From: Eutreptiella sp. 'Long Island Sound 2002'
Lineage: Eukaryota; Euglenozoa; Euglenophyceae; Eutreptiales; Eutreptiaceae
Direction: 5' to 3'
NCBI GenBank assembly: GCA_964036045.1
Contig: OZ038398.1
Coordinates: forward strand, 24,360,052 to 24,424,051
DNA length: 64,000 bases
Shown: piece after piece, positions 12,283 through 35,503 of the stretch
How the letters are laid out: each line of letters starts with the position of its first letter
How positions within the stretch are numbered: the first letter of the stretch is position 1
The notes under the pieces: generated by a model
Seen by the model: only the letters and a program-made list of their open reading frames with translations
Database searches by the model: none
Told to the model about the DNA's origin: nothing
Position numbers and translations under genes: made by a program

Positions 12283-12671
12283 ACAACACCCCCTTATTGC
12301 CCCTCCATCCAGGACGTGATTTGGATTCACCTCCAAAGGCATGGCTGTGTGTGCCTCAATAATGCAATGCTTTGCTGTTTGTCTTTTTTTTTCACCGTGC
12401 ACGCAAATAAGCCCCCTGCAGAACAACAGGAGGTGTTGTTTCTGTAATCTTGAGTGCACTCCTGTTCTCGCAAGGGGGGCATTCTGCACGCCACTGCGTA
12501 GATGTGATTTCCAGCGAATGTTGCTGCACTTTGGCCCAAAGCCTCAATGAACCGCTCGCCTGTTCCTCACCTGTAACCACCACGCAAGGGATCCCCGTCT
12601 GACCTTCAATGTCCTTGCGCAAGCGGGACGCCACTGTCTGTCTTGTGTTGTGGTTTTATAGGAGGTCCACC

Positions 12672-13802
12672 ATGTGTGAGCCAACCGCGTTGATGAAAGC
12701 CCCGGACCACGAGGACCCGGTGGTGGCGCTCCTCGTGGAAAGGCTTGAGGAGCAGGCAGAGCGAACGCCCCATGACGATGCGGTTCAACACGCTCTGGAT
12801 CGTGTGAGAAGGAGGGGCCAGGCCTTTGTGCAGTCAGAGACCCTCACGACCGCAAGCTTTTTCTTCGGCAACGTCAACTTTGGTTTCACTGCTTTTCTGC
12901 TGGGGTTCTGGCCGCAGCACTTTTGGGTCTGGCAGCTGTGCAAGTGCGCCATGCTCCTTTGCATGATTGTCCCGCGAAGGAGGGCCGCGAACAAAGAGCT
13001 TTTCCTGCTGGAGTTCTGCTGGGTCATGAATTTCCTGTCTGTTGGGTTGGTGGCGGCCTGCGCCCTCGCCCCGTTCTTCCCCCCGCTCCACGCCTTCGTC
13101 AACCACCCGGTCACGTTCCTGGTGGTCTTCGGCATCGCCAACGGGCCGTTGGGGTGGGCGGTGGCGATGCTGCCGAGCGCCTTCGTGATGCACGACATCG
13201 ACAACATGGCCTTCCTCTTCATCCACTTGAGCCCGGCGGTGCTCACCTGGACCTTCCGGTGGTTCAACGCGGACGTTGTCGCTGCCTACCCCTCGCGGTT
13301 CAATGCCATGCGGCCCGACACGGCGGCTGCCGTGACAGTGGCTGACGTTGTTGTGCCCGCGGCCACGGTGTACGTCGTGTGGATGGTGCTGTACTGTGCG
13401 TGGCTCTTGATCTGGGGTATTCATCACAGTCCCCATACCACTGGCAAGTCCACCACGTGGTCCGTCCAATGCACCCAGAAAGGGAGCCCACTGCCCATGC
13501 TGCTGTGCTACAGATCCGGGGAAACAGCAGAGCTTCTCTTGAATCGTCCGCGGGCCCTTCAGTTCCAAGTCACACAGTGTGCCCTCGCAATCGTGGCGAT
13601 GGTCGCGAGTGCACCGATGTGGCACAGCTTTGCGTTGCACACGGGGTTCCTGGTGTCCATCATCCTGATTGCCATCTACAGAGGCGCCGTGAAGACCCAC
13701 CGGAGCATGATGCGGTGGTACATGGAGCCCTTTGCCGTGTTGCAGGCTGCGCAAAGCCGTGCTGGGGAGCCAGTGTGCAAAGTGGTAGAAGTCCGTGTGT
13801 GA
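12672..13802 (+). CDS. GPC1: Glycerophosphocholine acyltransferase (GPC1/DUF2838 family)
   Basis: Encodes a 376-aa, single-exon, multi-pass membrane protein. The family uses acyl-CoA to acylate glycero-3-phosphocholine to lysophosphatidylcholine in the ER, feeding phosphatidylcholine turnover. The N-terminus is a charged, probably cytosolic helix (10-52). Hydrophobic segments follow at about 60-80, 86-101, 110-134, 147-170, 178-197, 225-250, 295-315 and 320-340. The family signature lies at residues 157-190: NGPL, then FVMHDIDNMAFLFIHLSP, with the conserved H and D. An upstream in-frame ATG at 12609 is less likely; the ATG at 12672 has an ACC context and begins the family-like sequence. TTTTATAG at 12661 is acceptor-like 10 nt before it. 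The hydrophilic insert at about 253-290 could conceal a 60-nt in-frame intron (13417-13476). Family assignment is firm; substrate is by family. Confidence 0.85.
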   Translation: MCEPTALMKAPDHEDPVVALLVERLEEQAERTPHDDAVQHALDRVRRRGQAFVQSETLTTASFFFGNVNFGFTAFLLGFWPQHFWVWQLCKCAMLLCMIVPRRRAANKELFLLEFCWVMNFLSVGLVAACALAPFFPPLHAFVNHPVTFLVVFGIANGPLGWAVAMLPSAFVMHDIDNMAFLFIHLSPAVLTWTFRWFNADVVAAYPSRFNAMRPDTAAAVTVADVVVPAATVYVVWMVLYCAWLLIWGIHHSPHTTGKSTTWSVQCTQKGSPLPMLLCYRSGETAELLLNRPRALQFQVTQCALAIVAMVASAPMWHSFALHTGFLVSIILIAIYRGAVKTHRSMMRWYMEPFAVLQAAQSRAGEPVCKVVEVRV

Positions 13803-13950
13803 CAGTGTGCGCAGCTGTATGAAGTGCGTGGAAAAAGTGTAGGAGGGCCTCATCGCTGCATGCCTCATATGAGCGCCCACTTTTTTAGCCCTGAACTCCA
13901 GGAGCCTATCTCTATGAGAACCCTGCAGAGCAGGATGACATTACAGTACT

Positions 13951-14056
13951 CCCCCCCCCCCCCCTTGCGCAAGCACCGCCTTGTCTAAGCACCAGGACCT
14001 GGTCTGACCGTCACTTTCCTGACTTTCCTGGTGCTTGCGCAAGGGGGGGGGGGGGG
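13951..14056. repeat. Perfect 27-bp foldback with poly-C/poly-G arms
   Basis: The left arm (13951-13977) is 14 C followed by TTGCGCAAGCACC. The right arm (14030-14056) is its exact reverse complement, GGTGCTTGCGCAA followed by 14 G. The 52-nt loop contains ACCAGGACCTGGT. The element lies 150 bp after the acyltransferase stop and directly before dispersed repeat copy 14057-14285. It resembles a small foldback or MITE element. Confidence 0.9.
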
Positions 14057-14285
14057 TTGGCACAAGGTCTCGGTATCTGATTAATTGCCTTCGGCGGCGC
14101 CTATTGGCCTCTCGCCACTGCTCATTCTGACCCTCTGTGGGCCCGAACGTGTTTTGGTTGTGTCAAAGGAGCCCCTGGATGACTTGTCCTGTTTGACTAC
14201 CCCAGGGTCGGCTGTCCCGGAGACTGGCTGTTGCCCGTGCCGTTGACCAGGTGCATCCAGATGCACACTCCGAGTCCATGCTGGG
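14057..14285. repeat. Dispersed poly-G-headed repeat, copy 1
   Basis: After a G14 run it reads TTGGCA, then GGCGCCTATTGGCCTCTCGC at about 14095. The section to 14285 is nearly identical to 48640-48800, including TGACTTGTCCTGTTTGACTA and CCGTTGACCAGGTGCATCCA. Related copies are at 19030-19185, 21462-21740 and 33876-34057. Confidence 0.85.
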
Positions 14286-15157
14286 TTTGCCGACTCCAGC
14301 ACTGACTTGTGCGCGCTGGGGTGTGCATCTGCAGGATAATTTTCCGGACAGGGGCTTCTAACAACCACAATGATTCTTTCCCGTTTTTCGTTTCCTTCTT
14401 CTCCTTCTGCGCTCTGCACCGTTCTCGGCAAGTGCGGTCTGCCCTGTCCTGTTACCCTCCTTGGTTCGTCCCTTTCCCCCTGCCCAGTTTCTTCCCCGCC
14501 CTCTCCATTCTTTCTGCCCTGGGGGGCATTGGGTGGCGGGGGTGCGTGTTGCTGCAGGGAGGGGGTAGAGGAGGGGGCGGGGGAGGGGGAGTGGGAGTGG
14601 GTTCGTCGCACCCTGCCCCCTCCTTTCCCTTGAGGAGGGAGCTCCTGGCTCGAGGGGGCTCCTTGTTGGTGTCGGTGTGCTTGGTGTGGGTGGTTTTGGC
14701 CACTTGCTTCTGCTGGCCCACATATCCCAGTCTGTCCTGGGCATAGTTGCATGCTGTTTGCTTGGCATGATGGCCTTAGCTGGCGCGGCGGTGGTAGACC
14801 ATGCACGTAGCGCCCACTGTCAGTCTAAGGATTCGGGACCGGGGCTAGTTCCCCTTCGTACGCATCCCCACAGTTGGGGAGAGGAAGGTGTCTGCAGCCT
14901 CCCCCCCCCCCATAAAGAGTCTATTGGCTCATCACCCAGGGTCCGCGGTGCCCCGGGCGTCCTTGCTGGGTTGTCCTTTGCTATCGTGGGCTGCCCTCCA
15001 TTGTTGTTGCATGGGTGAGCGTGTTTCGCCATTGTTGTTTTTGGTGTTAGTGCGGCGTTGGCGGAGCTGCAGGGGTAGTCGCTGGGGTGTGGTGCGTGGG
15101 GGGGGGGGGGTCATTGTGAGTGGTGTCAGCGTTGCTGCTGGTGATGTGGTTCCCTGT

Positions 15158-15515
15158 GGCACTGGCAACCAAGTCTCAATATTCGAGTCCCGACAGGGCT
15201 ATGTCCGCCATTGGTGACCCTCTCCCTTCGTTGCTGGATCACCTGTGGTTTGGTCGCCGCCAACATGAGTGCCCTCCCACTCTCTGGCTTCCCCCACCTC
15301 TCCTTGCCCTTGAGTGGTTGTTATGGTGTGTAGTTTGGCACCGGCAACCAAATCGTCTCAATCTCCGAGTCCTGACGGGGCTGCGTCCGCCATCGGTGAC
15401 CCATAACCCTCAGTTGCCGTGCCGGATCAGCTGTGGTTGGGTCGCCGCCAACATCAGTGCCCTGCCACTCTCTCATCTCCCCCACATCTCTGTGCCCTTG
15501 TGTGTTTGTTGTGGT
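15158..15515. repeat. 179-bp tandem repeat, two diverged units
   Basis: Units begin GGCACTGGCAACCAA (15158) and GGCACCGGCAACCAA (15337) and share TCCGCCATTGGTGACCC-like, GGGTCGCCGCCAACAT-like and CTCCCCCACATCTC-like blocks. It lies just downstream of the minus-strand J-domain pseudogene and may be part of the same unit. Confidence 0.85.
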
Positions 15516-15542
15516 GTGTGGTCTTCTGTGTTGTTGTGTGAG

Positions 15543-16954
15543 TCAGTGTTCATACGTTCTCAACCCCAGGTCTGCTGCTATGATGTTTGTGTGGTTTACT
15601 TGGGCTATGAGTCTCACTGAGTCGTCCACTGTGAAGTGTATCCCTTCTCCCACGATAAACACTTCAAGTGCCCATATCCTTTCCTCCGGTACCCACGCAC
15701 AATCTGCCACTACCTGCACCATGTAGATTCTATGTGCTCCCAGGAGGTACATTCGTGTTCCTCCATTCGGGTAGTCTCCTGTCCACCCCCATCTCCTCTT
15801 TTCCCTCAAGATGCGGTCCCCCTATAGCCTGAGTAGGTCTGCTGTGTACCCCCTGAATTTCTCTCCAAAAAGCAATGGTCTGGGAGTATTTGTGTTGCAT
15901 CTCTGTGGTGGTGGCGTGCCTGTCGGCTGCAGCTCCGCCTGTCCACTTTTTCTTGCTCCCCACAGCCACGAGCTCCAAATATGTTCTACCCCTTGGTCCT
16001 TTCTATCTTCTTCTCGGCTCTGTACCCCCTGAATTTCTCTCCAAAAAGCAATGGTCTGGGAGTATTTGTGTTGCATCTCTGTGGTGGTGGCGTGCCTGTC
16101 GGCTGCAGCTCCGCCTGTCCACTTTTTCTTGCTCCCCACAGCCACGAGCTCCAAATATGTTCTACCCCTTGGTCCTTTCTATCTTCTTCTCGGCTCTGTT
16201 GCTGGGCCGGTTGTGGGGTCTCCCCATGCGGCTCATTTTGTCCGCAAAAATTCGCTCTGAAGTATGCCGGGTTGAAGTGAAAGTTTGTGTAGTGTGGTTG
16301 TGGGGCTAGCTGGTTGTTCCCTCCCTGCCCTGCTGGTGTCCCGTTACTCCTCCGGTTTTCATATGCTGAGTTCAACCGCTTGAACAACTCTGTTGCTTTC
16401 TCCTGGTTGTTCTTGTTTTTGTCTGCGTAGAGTTTGAGCACCATCTTCTTGTACGCCGCCTTGACTTCCTCCTTGGTTGCCCCGGGTGTGACCCCTAAGT
16501 GGGCCTGCAAACCGACCTCTGCAAAATCCGGCGGCAGGATTTCGACCGGCTCCACCTCCACGTCAGTTCTCGGCTTCTGTTTGTTCACCTGTATTTCCCT
16601 CTCTCCTCCCACCAGCAGTACTTGGGCCTTTCCATCCTCCACTTCTTCCCTTATTCCCCTATACCCCTCCAAGTCCCCTTGTTTCATTCCGACCAGCTGC
16701 ACTCCCTGGCCCACCTCTAGGTCCCCCACTGTGTCCTGTGATCCTGCCGTGGTTTCCCTTGCTGCTCCACCTGCCTTCCTTGGCTGCTTTTCGATGTCTC
16801 GGGGGGGGGGGGGGCTACTGAGCTCGTCATACATACGTTCACCCAGCTGGTCCAATTTTTTTTCACGATGCCACACCTGCCATGAGGCAGCCAAACAATG
16901 GCAGTCTTTCATCAGATAGCCAGGGGCTTCAGTGTGCCAACTTGCACCATCCAA
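15543..16954 (-). pseudogene. Broken J-domain (DnaJ-like) gene
   Basis: Read from 16954 downwards. Residues about 148-199 form a J domain (LGVTPGATKEEVKAAYKK, then LFKRLNSAYE). The Hsp70-activating HPD motif is replaced by YAD (residues 176-178), so co-chaperone activity is unlikely. An N-terminal region of about 145 residues and an N/Q/P-rich linker flank it. A perfect 176-bp tandem duplication (15845-16196) shifts the frame, so the intact reading continues only through one copy. Ignoring the duplication, the frame meets a TAG at 15822-15824 and then stays open for a further 92 codons to 15543, rich in ordered hydrophobic sequence. The whole reads as a former gene of unknown family with a J domain inside it. 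One stop could be bypassed by splicing, but the duplication argues for a pseudogene or a misassembly. Confidence 0.65.
15845..16196. repeat. Perfect 176-bp tandem duplication
   Basis: 15845-16020 and 16021-16196 are identical as far as I can read. 176 is not a multiple of three, so the event breaks the minus-strand J-domain frame. Identity implies a very recent event or an assembly artefact. Confidence 0.95.
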
Positions 16955-17472
16955 GCTCCCTTGAGAACATTCTTGTCACAATGACCACATCATATGATAT
17001 GCGTGCATTTGCAAGGGGGTCCCACAAGCAATGAGCACAAAATGCGACGAGGAGACAACACTAGATAAGTAGATTAGTGTGGGTGCGGTGCATGAATTGG
17101 AGCTCGGTCAACCCGAGGCTGGCATGGGTTACCTACAAGGCGTTTGGGCAGAGTCTTGGTGATGGTTGGCGTTGGACATCTGGTTCAACCAAAAATGTAA
17201 GGCACAATTTTCCCTGTGTGCAATTTGGAGAGTGGAAGTCGAATCAGGGCAGTGGGATGCAATTCTGGTGTCAATGACCCAACTGGCTATACTTCACCTT
17301 GGGTCCAAAATGACCAGTGGTCGCAGTTTGCCGGGCAACGTAGGGCATCAGGGAGGGACATGGGGTTTAACAGCCCAAACATTCACAACCCGCCTCCGCA
17401 GCACATTGCAGCACAGGGAATACAATGGTCTACAAGGTTGCACAAATGTTCTCTCGTGCAGGTTAACTGAGT

Positions 17473-17495
17473 AGTGCGCACACAACGTGCGCACT
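17473..17495. repeat. 11-bp-period GC-rich motif, about two units
   Basis: AGTGCGCACACAACGTGCGC, about 900 bp upstream of the nine-exon gene. Confidence 0.5.
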
Positions 17496-18388
17496 GGTAG
17501 GATACGAAGAGGTGCACGCAAACCGTTGCATGGACAAGGATGATAAGAACCGAAGTTAATGGTCAGCAGCTGGTGAACCAAGGGCGTGCAGAATCTGTGC
17601 TGTGTGTGCTGCTGAACAATGTTTCTTTGTGGATAATTCGTGTTGTCGGACATGCTCCACCACATGGAAGTTCCTCACCTGAGGTCCTCCCATTGTTATG
17701 GGGATTTTCGTTGGGGGTGCCCCCAATATGCTCAATGTGTGCCCAATGTCCCTCCATTGTCGTGGGAATTACTGCCATTGTCACCAGAAAGTGGGGAGAT
17801 CAGGTGCATGTTTGTGTACACCATTCTTCAATTGCACCTCAGATGACACCGACAGCCCGTGAGGCTACCTGGTACGGTTGTGTATGTCCTGTTGGGAGTC
17901 AACCGCTCCGAAAATGTCTCAGTAGGTAACGAATTGGCGCCCCCACCAACGCCCCTGCTCTTCCAGCCGCATGCCATGGGGGGTTGGGTGTGGCGTGTTT
18001 GTGGCAGTGGCATAGATTTGCGTATCTAGTCCCGGGATGAGATGTGCATGTGCAACAACGACGGAATGCGGTGCCTTGACAATTGTCCAATAAGATATCC
18101 ATGCAGTGCTCATGCACACTGGGCCTGCATTGGCCCCTTGGGTCACAATTTGGTTTCTCCCAGGCTGATCCAGTCCTATCTAAGAGGTGTTGCGAGATAT
18201 TAAGAGATGGGCAAGAGATATCCAGAGATATGTAGAGATCAAAAGGTGGAATCGTCGTCGCTGTCTGGCTCACTAACCCCCGCTTCGCTTTTGCACCAGA
18301 GATTGGCCACCAGTCCATTCCGCAGGCCTGCGTGTGCACCTCTCTTCTCGCCTTGACTGCGTACATGTGAAGGTCCCTCCGAAGGGCC

Positions 18389-29683
<11,295 letters not shown>

Positions 29684-31213
29684 GCCAGTGGAGACACGCG
29701 ACACAGCGCGCGGGGACCGCCGGTCCTGCAGTAGCGGCGAGCGGCCACGCCAGTGGACTGCCGCGCCCGAAATCGCGAATTTCAATTTAAGATCGCGATT
29801 TGCCACGAGCATCCGCCAGATCAGACGTGATCAGAAGGAGCCAAGTCCTACCGAGTCGGGCACCGGGGGTCGTGCAATCGAAGACCTGTGGACGCCCCCG
29901 TCGGCTCCGCCTCTCCCCAGCCTCTGAGCCCCCGGGTCCGGCTGTACAGCGGGCAGTGTGCGTGGTGTGTGTGTACAGGAGCCCCGGGATCGATTTCCGG
30001 GGAGGCAACACAGCCTCTACCGCCGTGGGTGCGTGATAAACGCCGGTGTGAACCTTGCGTACGGGAGGGTGTTGGCACGGAAGTAATGGCCACGCGGTGC
30101 CCGTACATACCTGGGGAGACTAACAGACCGCCCCCTCCAGTTTGTGGCGGTTATGAAAGCGGTTGGCAGAGCATTGTGCTTGTGTCGACCTTTGTGTGGA
30201 GAAGGATATGAACGGAATAAGCCGGGAAATAGCACCAACCGTCCATGAGCCTCCAAGAAATAGCAGCAACTATCCTGAAGCCACTAGGAATAGACAACAG
30301 CATCAACACGGCAAAGGAAATCGCACGAAGCATGTGTTAGTCTGAGTGTAAGCTGCGGGGTTGGGGCTCAAGACAATTGCCGCTTTGGGTGGGTTGCAGC
30401 CGAGCGATCGGCCGGCACCAGCGACCAAGGTGTCCAAGGAACACCTACAGCCCTCCGCCCCCCGGTCCCGAATTTCATTTTCAGACAGACGCTCAGCCAC
30501 ACGTCCCGTTGATGCTTGGCTTCAAACGGGGTTGCCAAAGCGGTGACTGGCGGGTGGAAGCGGTTGGGGAAGAGGTCTTGGCGGCCACAAAACGGTCCGT
30601 GAGCCGTTGGACACGGACAGATGCGGTTGGCGCGGGACGGTCCGAACCGTCCCCCCGGTCCGCCGGGTTGCCTCCGCAGACCCGGCGCCTTGTCCGTCGG
30701 AGGCGGGGCAGCCCAAGCCTCTCCTTCTGCGTCTCTGGCCACGGAACTCTCGCCAATCCACAGAGCAAAGGGTGCATCGCCGTTGCGTCGGACCCCCCCC
30801 CCTTCGCCCCGAGGCCCCGGAGGAAGCCTGTCGCGCGTGCGCACAGCCTTGCCTGGGCCGGGGAAGTGGGGGGGGGTTGCGTCCCAACCAATGCGATGCA
30901 GGTGCCCGTACAAGTGCACCAGTTAAGAAATGCACCCGCGTTGGGTCGCACGTGTCGAAGGGCGCATGGCCTGACCTCTGGTCCACTGGTTAGACTCAGG
31001 ATCGAGTCACAAGTGAGACCAGAGGGAACCTCCCGTTCCAGAGTGCCGGCCAACATCACTGCGCAGACGTGTTCTCACAAGCGGTTGCGGCCTACCACCC
31101 CCCCGCGCGCGCGCGCCTGTAAACGTTGTCGCCCTCGTCCCACTTCAAACACGCGCCTCACCCTCTGACCCCTGTGACCCACCAAACCGCGTCGTACACC
31201 TCTCAAGAGACCC

Positions 31214-31247
31214 AAACACACACACACACACATACACACACACACAC
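31214..31247. repeat. (CA)n microsatellite
   Basis: ACACAC units with one ATAC interruption. Confidence 0.9.
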
Positions 31248-33171
31248 GTGCTTTGAATCAGTGTGCTAGTTGACAAGTGCCTGCCAGCGAGGCAACAGAA
31301 CTCAGAACTCATGGTTTCGCTGATGGAAGTAGGAGTTAGGCCCGTCGACGTCGAACCTCGCGGTTTGAGCATGACTTGCACGATTTGAGCCTCATGCGTG
31401 TGCTTTGCATGGCGATCTGTTGGGCTCAGGGGCTGAAAGTGTGGCTTTGCCATAGTCGATCATACGGACCATCCCTCTCCCCCAGAAGACACAAACCTCA
31501 CAAACCTCAGGAACCAAAAGCTGTTCGCACAAAGCGCATGGCACTGCACGCTGCAGCCCCCACCCCCCCCTACCCCCGCGCGCAGCCCGCCCTCCTCCAC
31601 GACAAAGGGGGTATGCCAAGGGGCAGACGCACCCGTGAGCCGGGGGACAACTGTCCCACTCGCACCCCCCAACACTACGTGTCTCCACCGTCTGTGGACA
31701 AACGCTGCAGACAATTTCCTCCTGAAAACCCAAACCAGTGCGTGCACCCGGAAGTACCAACCGCCTTTATGGCAACCCCCCTCCCCCGTATCAGCTGCAT
31801 CCCGGTCCCACTTGAGCCCGAATGCCTTACACTGGCTTCGAACTTGGTGACAAGAAGAACGCCCCGGTGACCCCCCGAGTGCCAGCGAAGCAGCAGTTGT
31901 GGCTCGGGGGTCACCAACGCCTCCCTCCCTCGCGCCTAGGGCGGTGTGCCCCTTCGTACTATCATGATGACCATCATGATACAAGATTCTCATATCTTTC
32001 CGAGGCAGTGGTATGCCTCTGGATGTGTACCCTGTTGAGGGCTACAGAGGGAACGGCATCTCGCACATGACAGCCCAGCAATGAGCGACTTTGGCGGCTG
32101 TTGGATTTCGCGGTTTTTGCACCGGAAATCCGCGATTCTGAATCAGTTTGCCACGGGCACCCTGAAGTCGTCACCACGCCCGTCCCGGACGCGTGTGGGC
32201 GCCCCCCTCCCCCCCATAGCATTAGAGGTCAAACCCACAAACCGTTGCAGTGTGAATGATGATTGTGCCGAAGGATGGCCCTAAATTTCTGCCTCCGTGC
32301 CCGAGTTCATGACCTCTTGGTCACGGCATTATGCGCCCCGCCCGCTGCGCATGCGACCTCCTTTCCCGCACGTGGGCGGATGGGGTGCAGGCCCGTACCG
32401 TAGCATGTACTCCTCCCACGCTCCCACCCATCAACCACCGAAACCACGCCTTTCCTGTCTGCCCCCACCCTCTTGACTTTTGTAAATGTTCTGATGTTTA
32501 TTCTACCTCTGTCCCATGGAAGATAGACTGGAGCCCCAGAGCCCGGGCCCCTGCGCAAAACTGCTCATTGTGCCGGGGCAGTGACCGATATGTGTGAAGA
32601 CGTGCTTGCGCACGTCAACCCCCCCTCCCCCGTTTGTGGATGCAGCCCTGTGTTATAGCCTGTGTTGTACTCCTGTCAGGCCGACCACTGTCATGTCATT
32701 ACCGACTGTCGCTCAGTGACTCCACCGAGGACTCGTGGGGAGCAGCCGCACAGTGCGTGCACGCGACTCAAGTGCTGAGCTGCAGGCAACAAGTTTGCCG
32801 CATTTGGTGGGGGTCGTGGTATGATTCTGCGACTCCGGGAACCCGCTCTGCCGCGAGTTGCGCAATTTTTGTGCGCAATTTGCGACCTTCTGCGCAACTG
32901 CACGGAAGCGCGCAGCTGGCGCCGCAGCCTTTGTGCGCCCATTTCTGGGCGCAGGAGGATGCTAACGTGCCAGAAAGTGTGTCGGACATAGGTACTGGTG
33001 GTCCCACTGCAAGTGACTGTCAATGATGTTGCTCTTGCAGTACCCATCGTCAGGTAAGGTTCTTCGGCAACCCTACAAAGTAGGCGGCAATCAGCATGGC
33101 ATGGCATGGCATTTTTGCAGGTTTCCGAACAGGACATTCCTTAAGCGACGCAGAGCGGCACCGCCGGGGGC

Positions 33172-33305
33172 GGCCAACCGCTAATCGCTGACGGTTGACT
33201 GCCAACTGTCGGCGGTCAACACCAACCGCTGGTTGTGGACTGCCAACCGCCGACAGTTAATGGTTTCGGACCCATTGAAAGGGAGCGGTACCAATTTGCA
33301 AAAGG
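33172..33305. repeat. GCGGTT-rich element, copy 2
   Basis: Diverged reverse complement of 25328-25462, ending CGGTACCAATTTGCAAAA. Confidence 0.8.
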
Positions 33306-33875
33306 ACGGCATGTCCAAGATTCAGTGGGTGTAGGGACTGTGTTTGTTTGGGCCCCGTCTGTAATTTGGTACCAAATGCAACCCCCGTACCCTCGGCGCT
33401 ACCACGGCTTTGTCTTTTGATGTCAACTCTCATTCTTGTTTATGGGCCATCATACGCAATGAGAAACCGGGGATGCAACATGCGTGTGAGGCGGGTGAGG
33501 CCGTCTGCCTTTGCAACCTGTTGGCTTGGCAAGTTGGTGTGGATTCGGAAGGGCAATGAGTCCGTGTTCAGCCTGGAACCCATGGCAGAATCCAGGCATG
33601 TCGCTGGTTCCGGAGCCCTGTTTGCCCTGATGTTGGCCATGTGTGCTGAAGAGGGAGGGGGATAGTGATGCGCTGGGCCTTGCTTTGCTCTACGCGCTCT
33701 CACTATGCCTGTCACAACTCTGTCTCCTGCACATCAGGCAAGCACTTCCCTCTTTGATGTGGGCACATGCACTTGGTACCTGGGTGTACCTTGGCCTAGG
33801 ACAGATGATGGTTGTCACCCTCTGGGCATTTGGTGTACCTTGGACAGGGGGCTCTGGGTAATGGGAGATGTTGCA

Positions 33876-34057
33876 GGGGGGGGGGGGGGGTTGGCATGAC
33901 GCCTGGTTGTGTTGCTGTCTGCCGCTGGCAGTGCCTATTGGCTTCTCGCCACTTACCCTTGTCTTTTCCTTGAACCCTTTCCCTCCACAGGCGGCGGCGC
34001 CCATCGGCCTCTCACCACCTTGTTCCCTCCCTCTCCCTGCGTGGGGGGGGGGGGGGG
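33876..34057. repeat. Dispersed poly-G-headed repeat, copy 4
   Basis: G15, TTGGCATGACGCC, GTGCCTATTGGCTTCTCGCC, CCACAGGCGGCGGCGCCCAT and TTCCCTCCCTCTCCCTGC, then a second G15 run (34043-34057). It is bounded by G runs on both sides. Confidence 0.85.
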
Positions 34058-35468
34058 ATTGCAGAGTAGTGCTCGGCTGTCTGCACGTTTCTTCTACTGT
34101 GAGATCACCACCCAGCGGATCAATGGGCGGCTAGGCTCCAGACATCCATACAACATCGTGTTTTTAGGGTAAGGCTGGCTCTTGGGGTTGTTTTTGGGTC
34201 GTGGCAATTACCGGTGCAATGGCAGGCCCAAGGCTTACTGGTTCAACCCAAGTGCCCGTGGGCACATGTTATCACATGGCGTGACACTGTATGATACCTG
34301 ACACCTCAGTCCAACCATTTTTCAAGAATCGGGTTGCCAGTGCATTGTGCTTGGGGGATGTGGGAGAGAAGGTGGGCAGGGTGAAGGGTGCTGGTAGACT
34401 CATGGGAGATCCTCCAGCACGGCACGGTATTTGCATCGTGTTGCATCATGCTGGGTGTTTGCATTGCGCGGTGCATAACTCACAGCACCAAGTTATTGGA
34501 TAGTGTTTACGGTTTCCAACAGTAATATGAAGACATTTGCTCCACAACAAAGCACAATAAGATGAAATTGTGCTTCGAGCATTGTCCATATTGTATTGTA
34601 TTTTGTTTGGCAAAATCATGAAACCCTTCCTCCTGTGGGTCAACATGAATATTTGTGCTTAAAAAAATTGGAGGTTTGGTTTCCCTATATTGCAGTTTTT
34701 TCAAATCTTAACATGCTACACAAACCCGACCAGGAGTGGTGCAGCCACATCACTGGGAAAGGTATGGTGATCATTGAAATATTGTGCTGCACCAAAGTAA
34801 CTTTATTTTGCAGACACAAAAAAGGTGAGTGTGACAAGGCAAGGAGCAATATAGCATGCGAACACATGTCATTGGCAATACAACCCCGAAGGTCGTCTAA
34901 GTCTATACAAGTAGTTATAGGCAAAATTTCCAACCGCTGCAATTTGCATGGCTGCAGAGATTAAGAAATCCACGTGTAAATAGTGCATATATAGCATCGC
35001 ACGGTGTACTGCGGGTGCTTTGACATAATTGTAGGCAACATAAGGCAGCTAGCATACACAGGGGCGCTCGGGCTATGGCTAATGTACATTGTGTAAAATT
35101 GCACATGCTAATTTGCATTACAGACCACAAATACATCGCAACAAATTCCCACACCCCTCCTAAGACATAAGGTATGAGGACCACTCCCCTCTCCACCCCA
35201 AAGACAGAACCGGTGTACACCTTGGGAAACCTACCCAAAACATGCCCACGAAAAATCACCCAAAGAGACGCAAATTTCGCTACGATGATGTAATGTTACA
35301 TTATAATATGTTGTCGGTAAGTGTCAACTAGAAGGGAGTGCCAAATTTGCTACCAATGGTGTTGTGATACACTGTGGTAGAATTGGTGTCAGCAAGTGTG
35401 ATTTGGGACTATGCAATGCTGGTATGGGGCTATGCAAGGCTAGCCGTGGATGGCAGAGCGCGCGCGCA

Positions 35469-35503
<35 letters not shown>
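35469..35503. repeat. Compound (CT)n(GT)n microsatellite
   Basis: CT units run into GT units, as at 21204-21240. Confidence 0.95.

Noticed and set aside
12834..13880. 348-codon minus-strand frame opposite the acyltransferase
   Set aside because: Antisense of a recognised membrane-enzyme gene; His/Arg/Gly-rich reading typical of a shadow.
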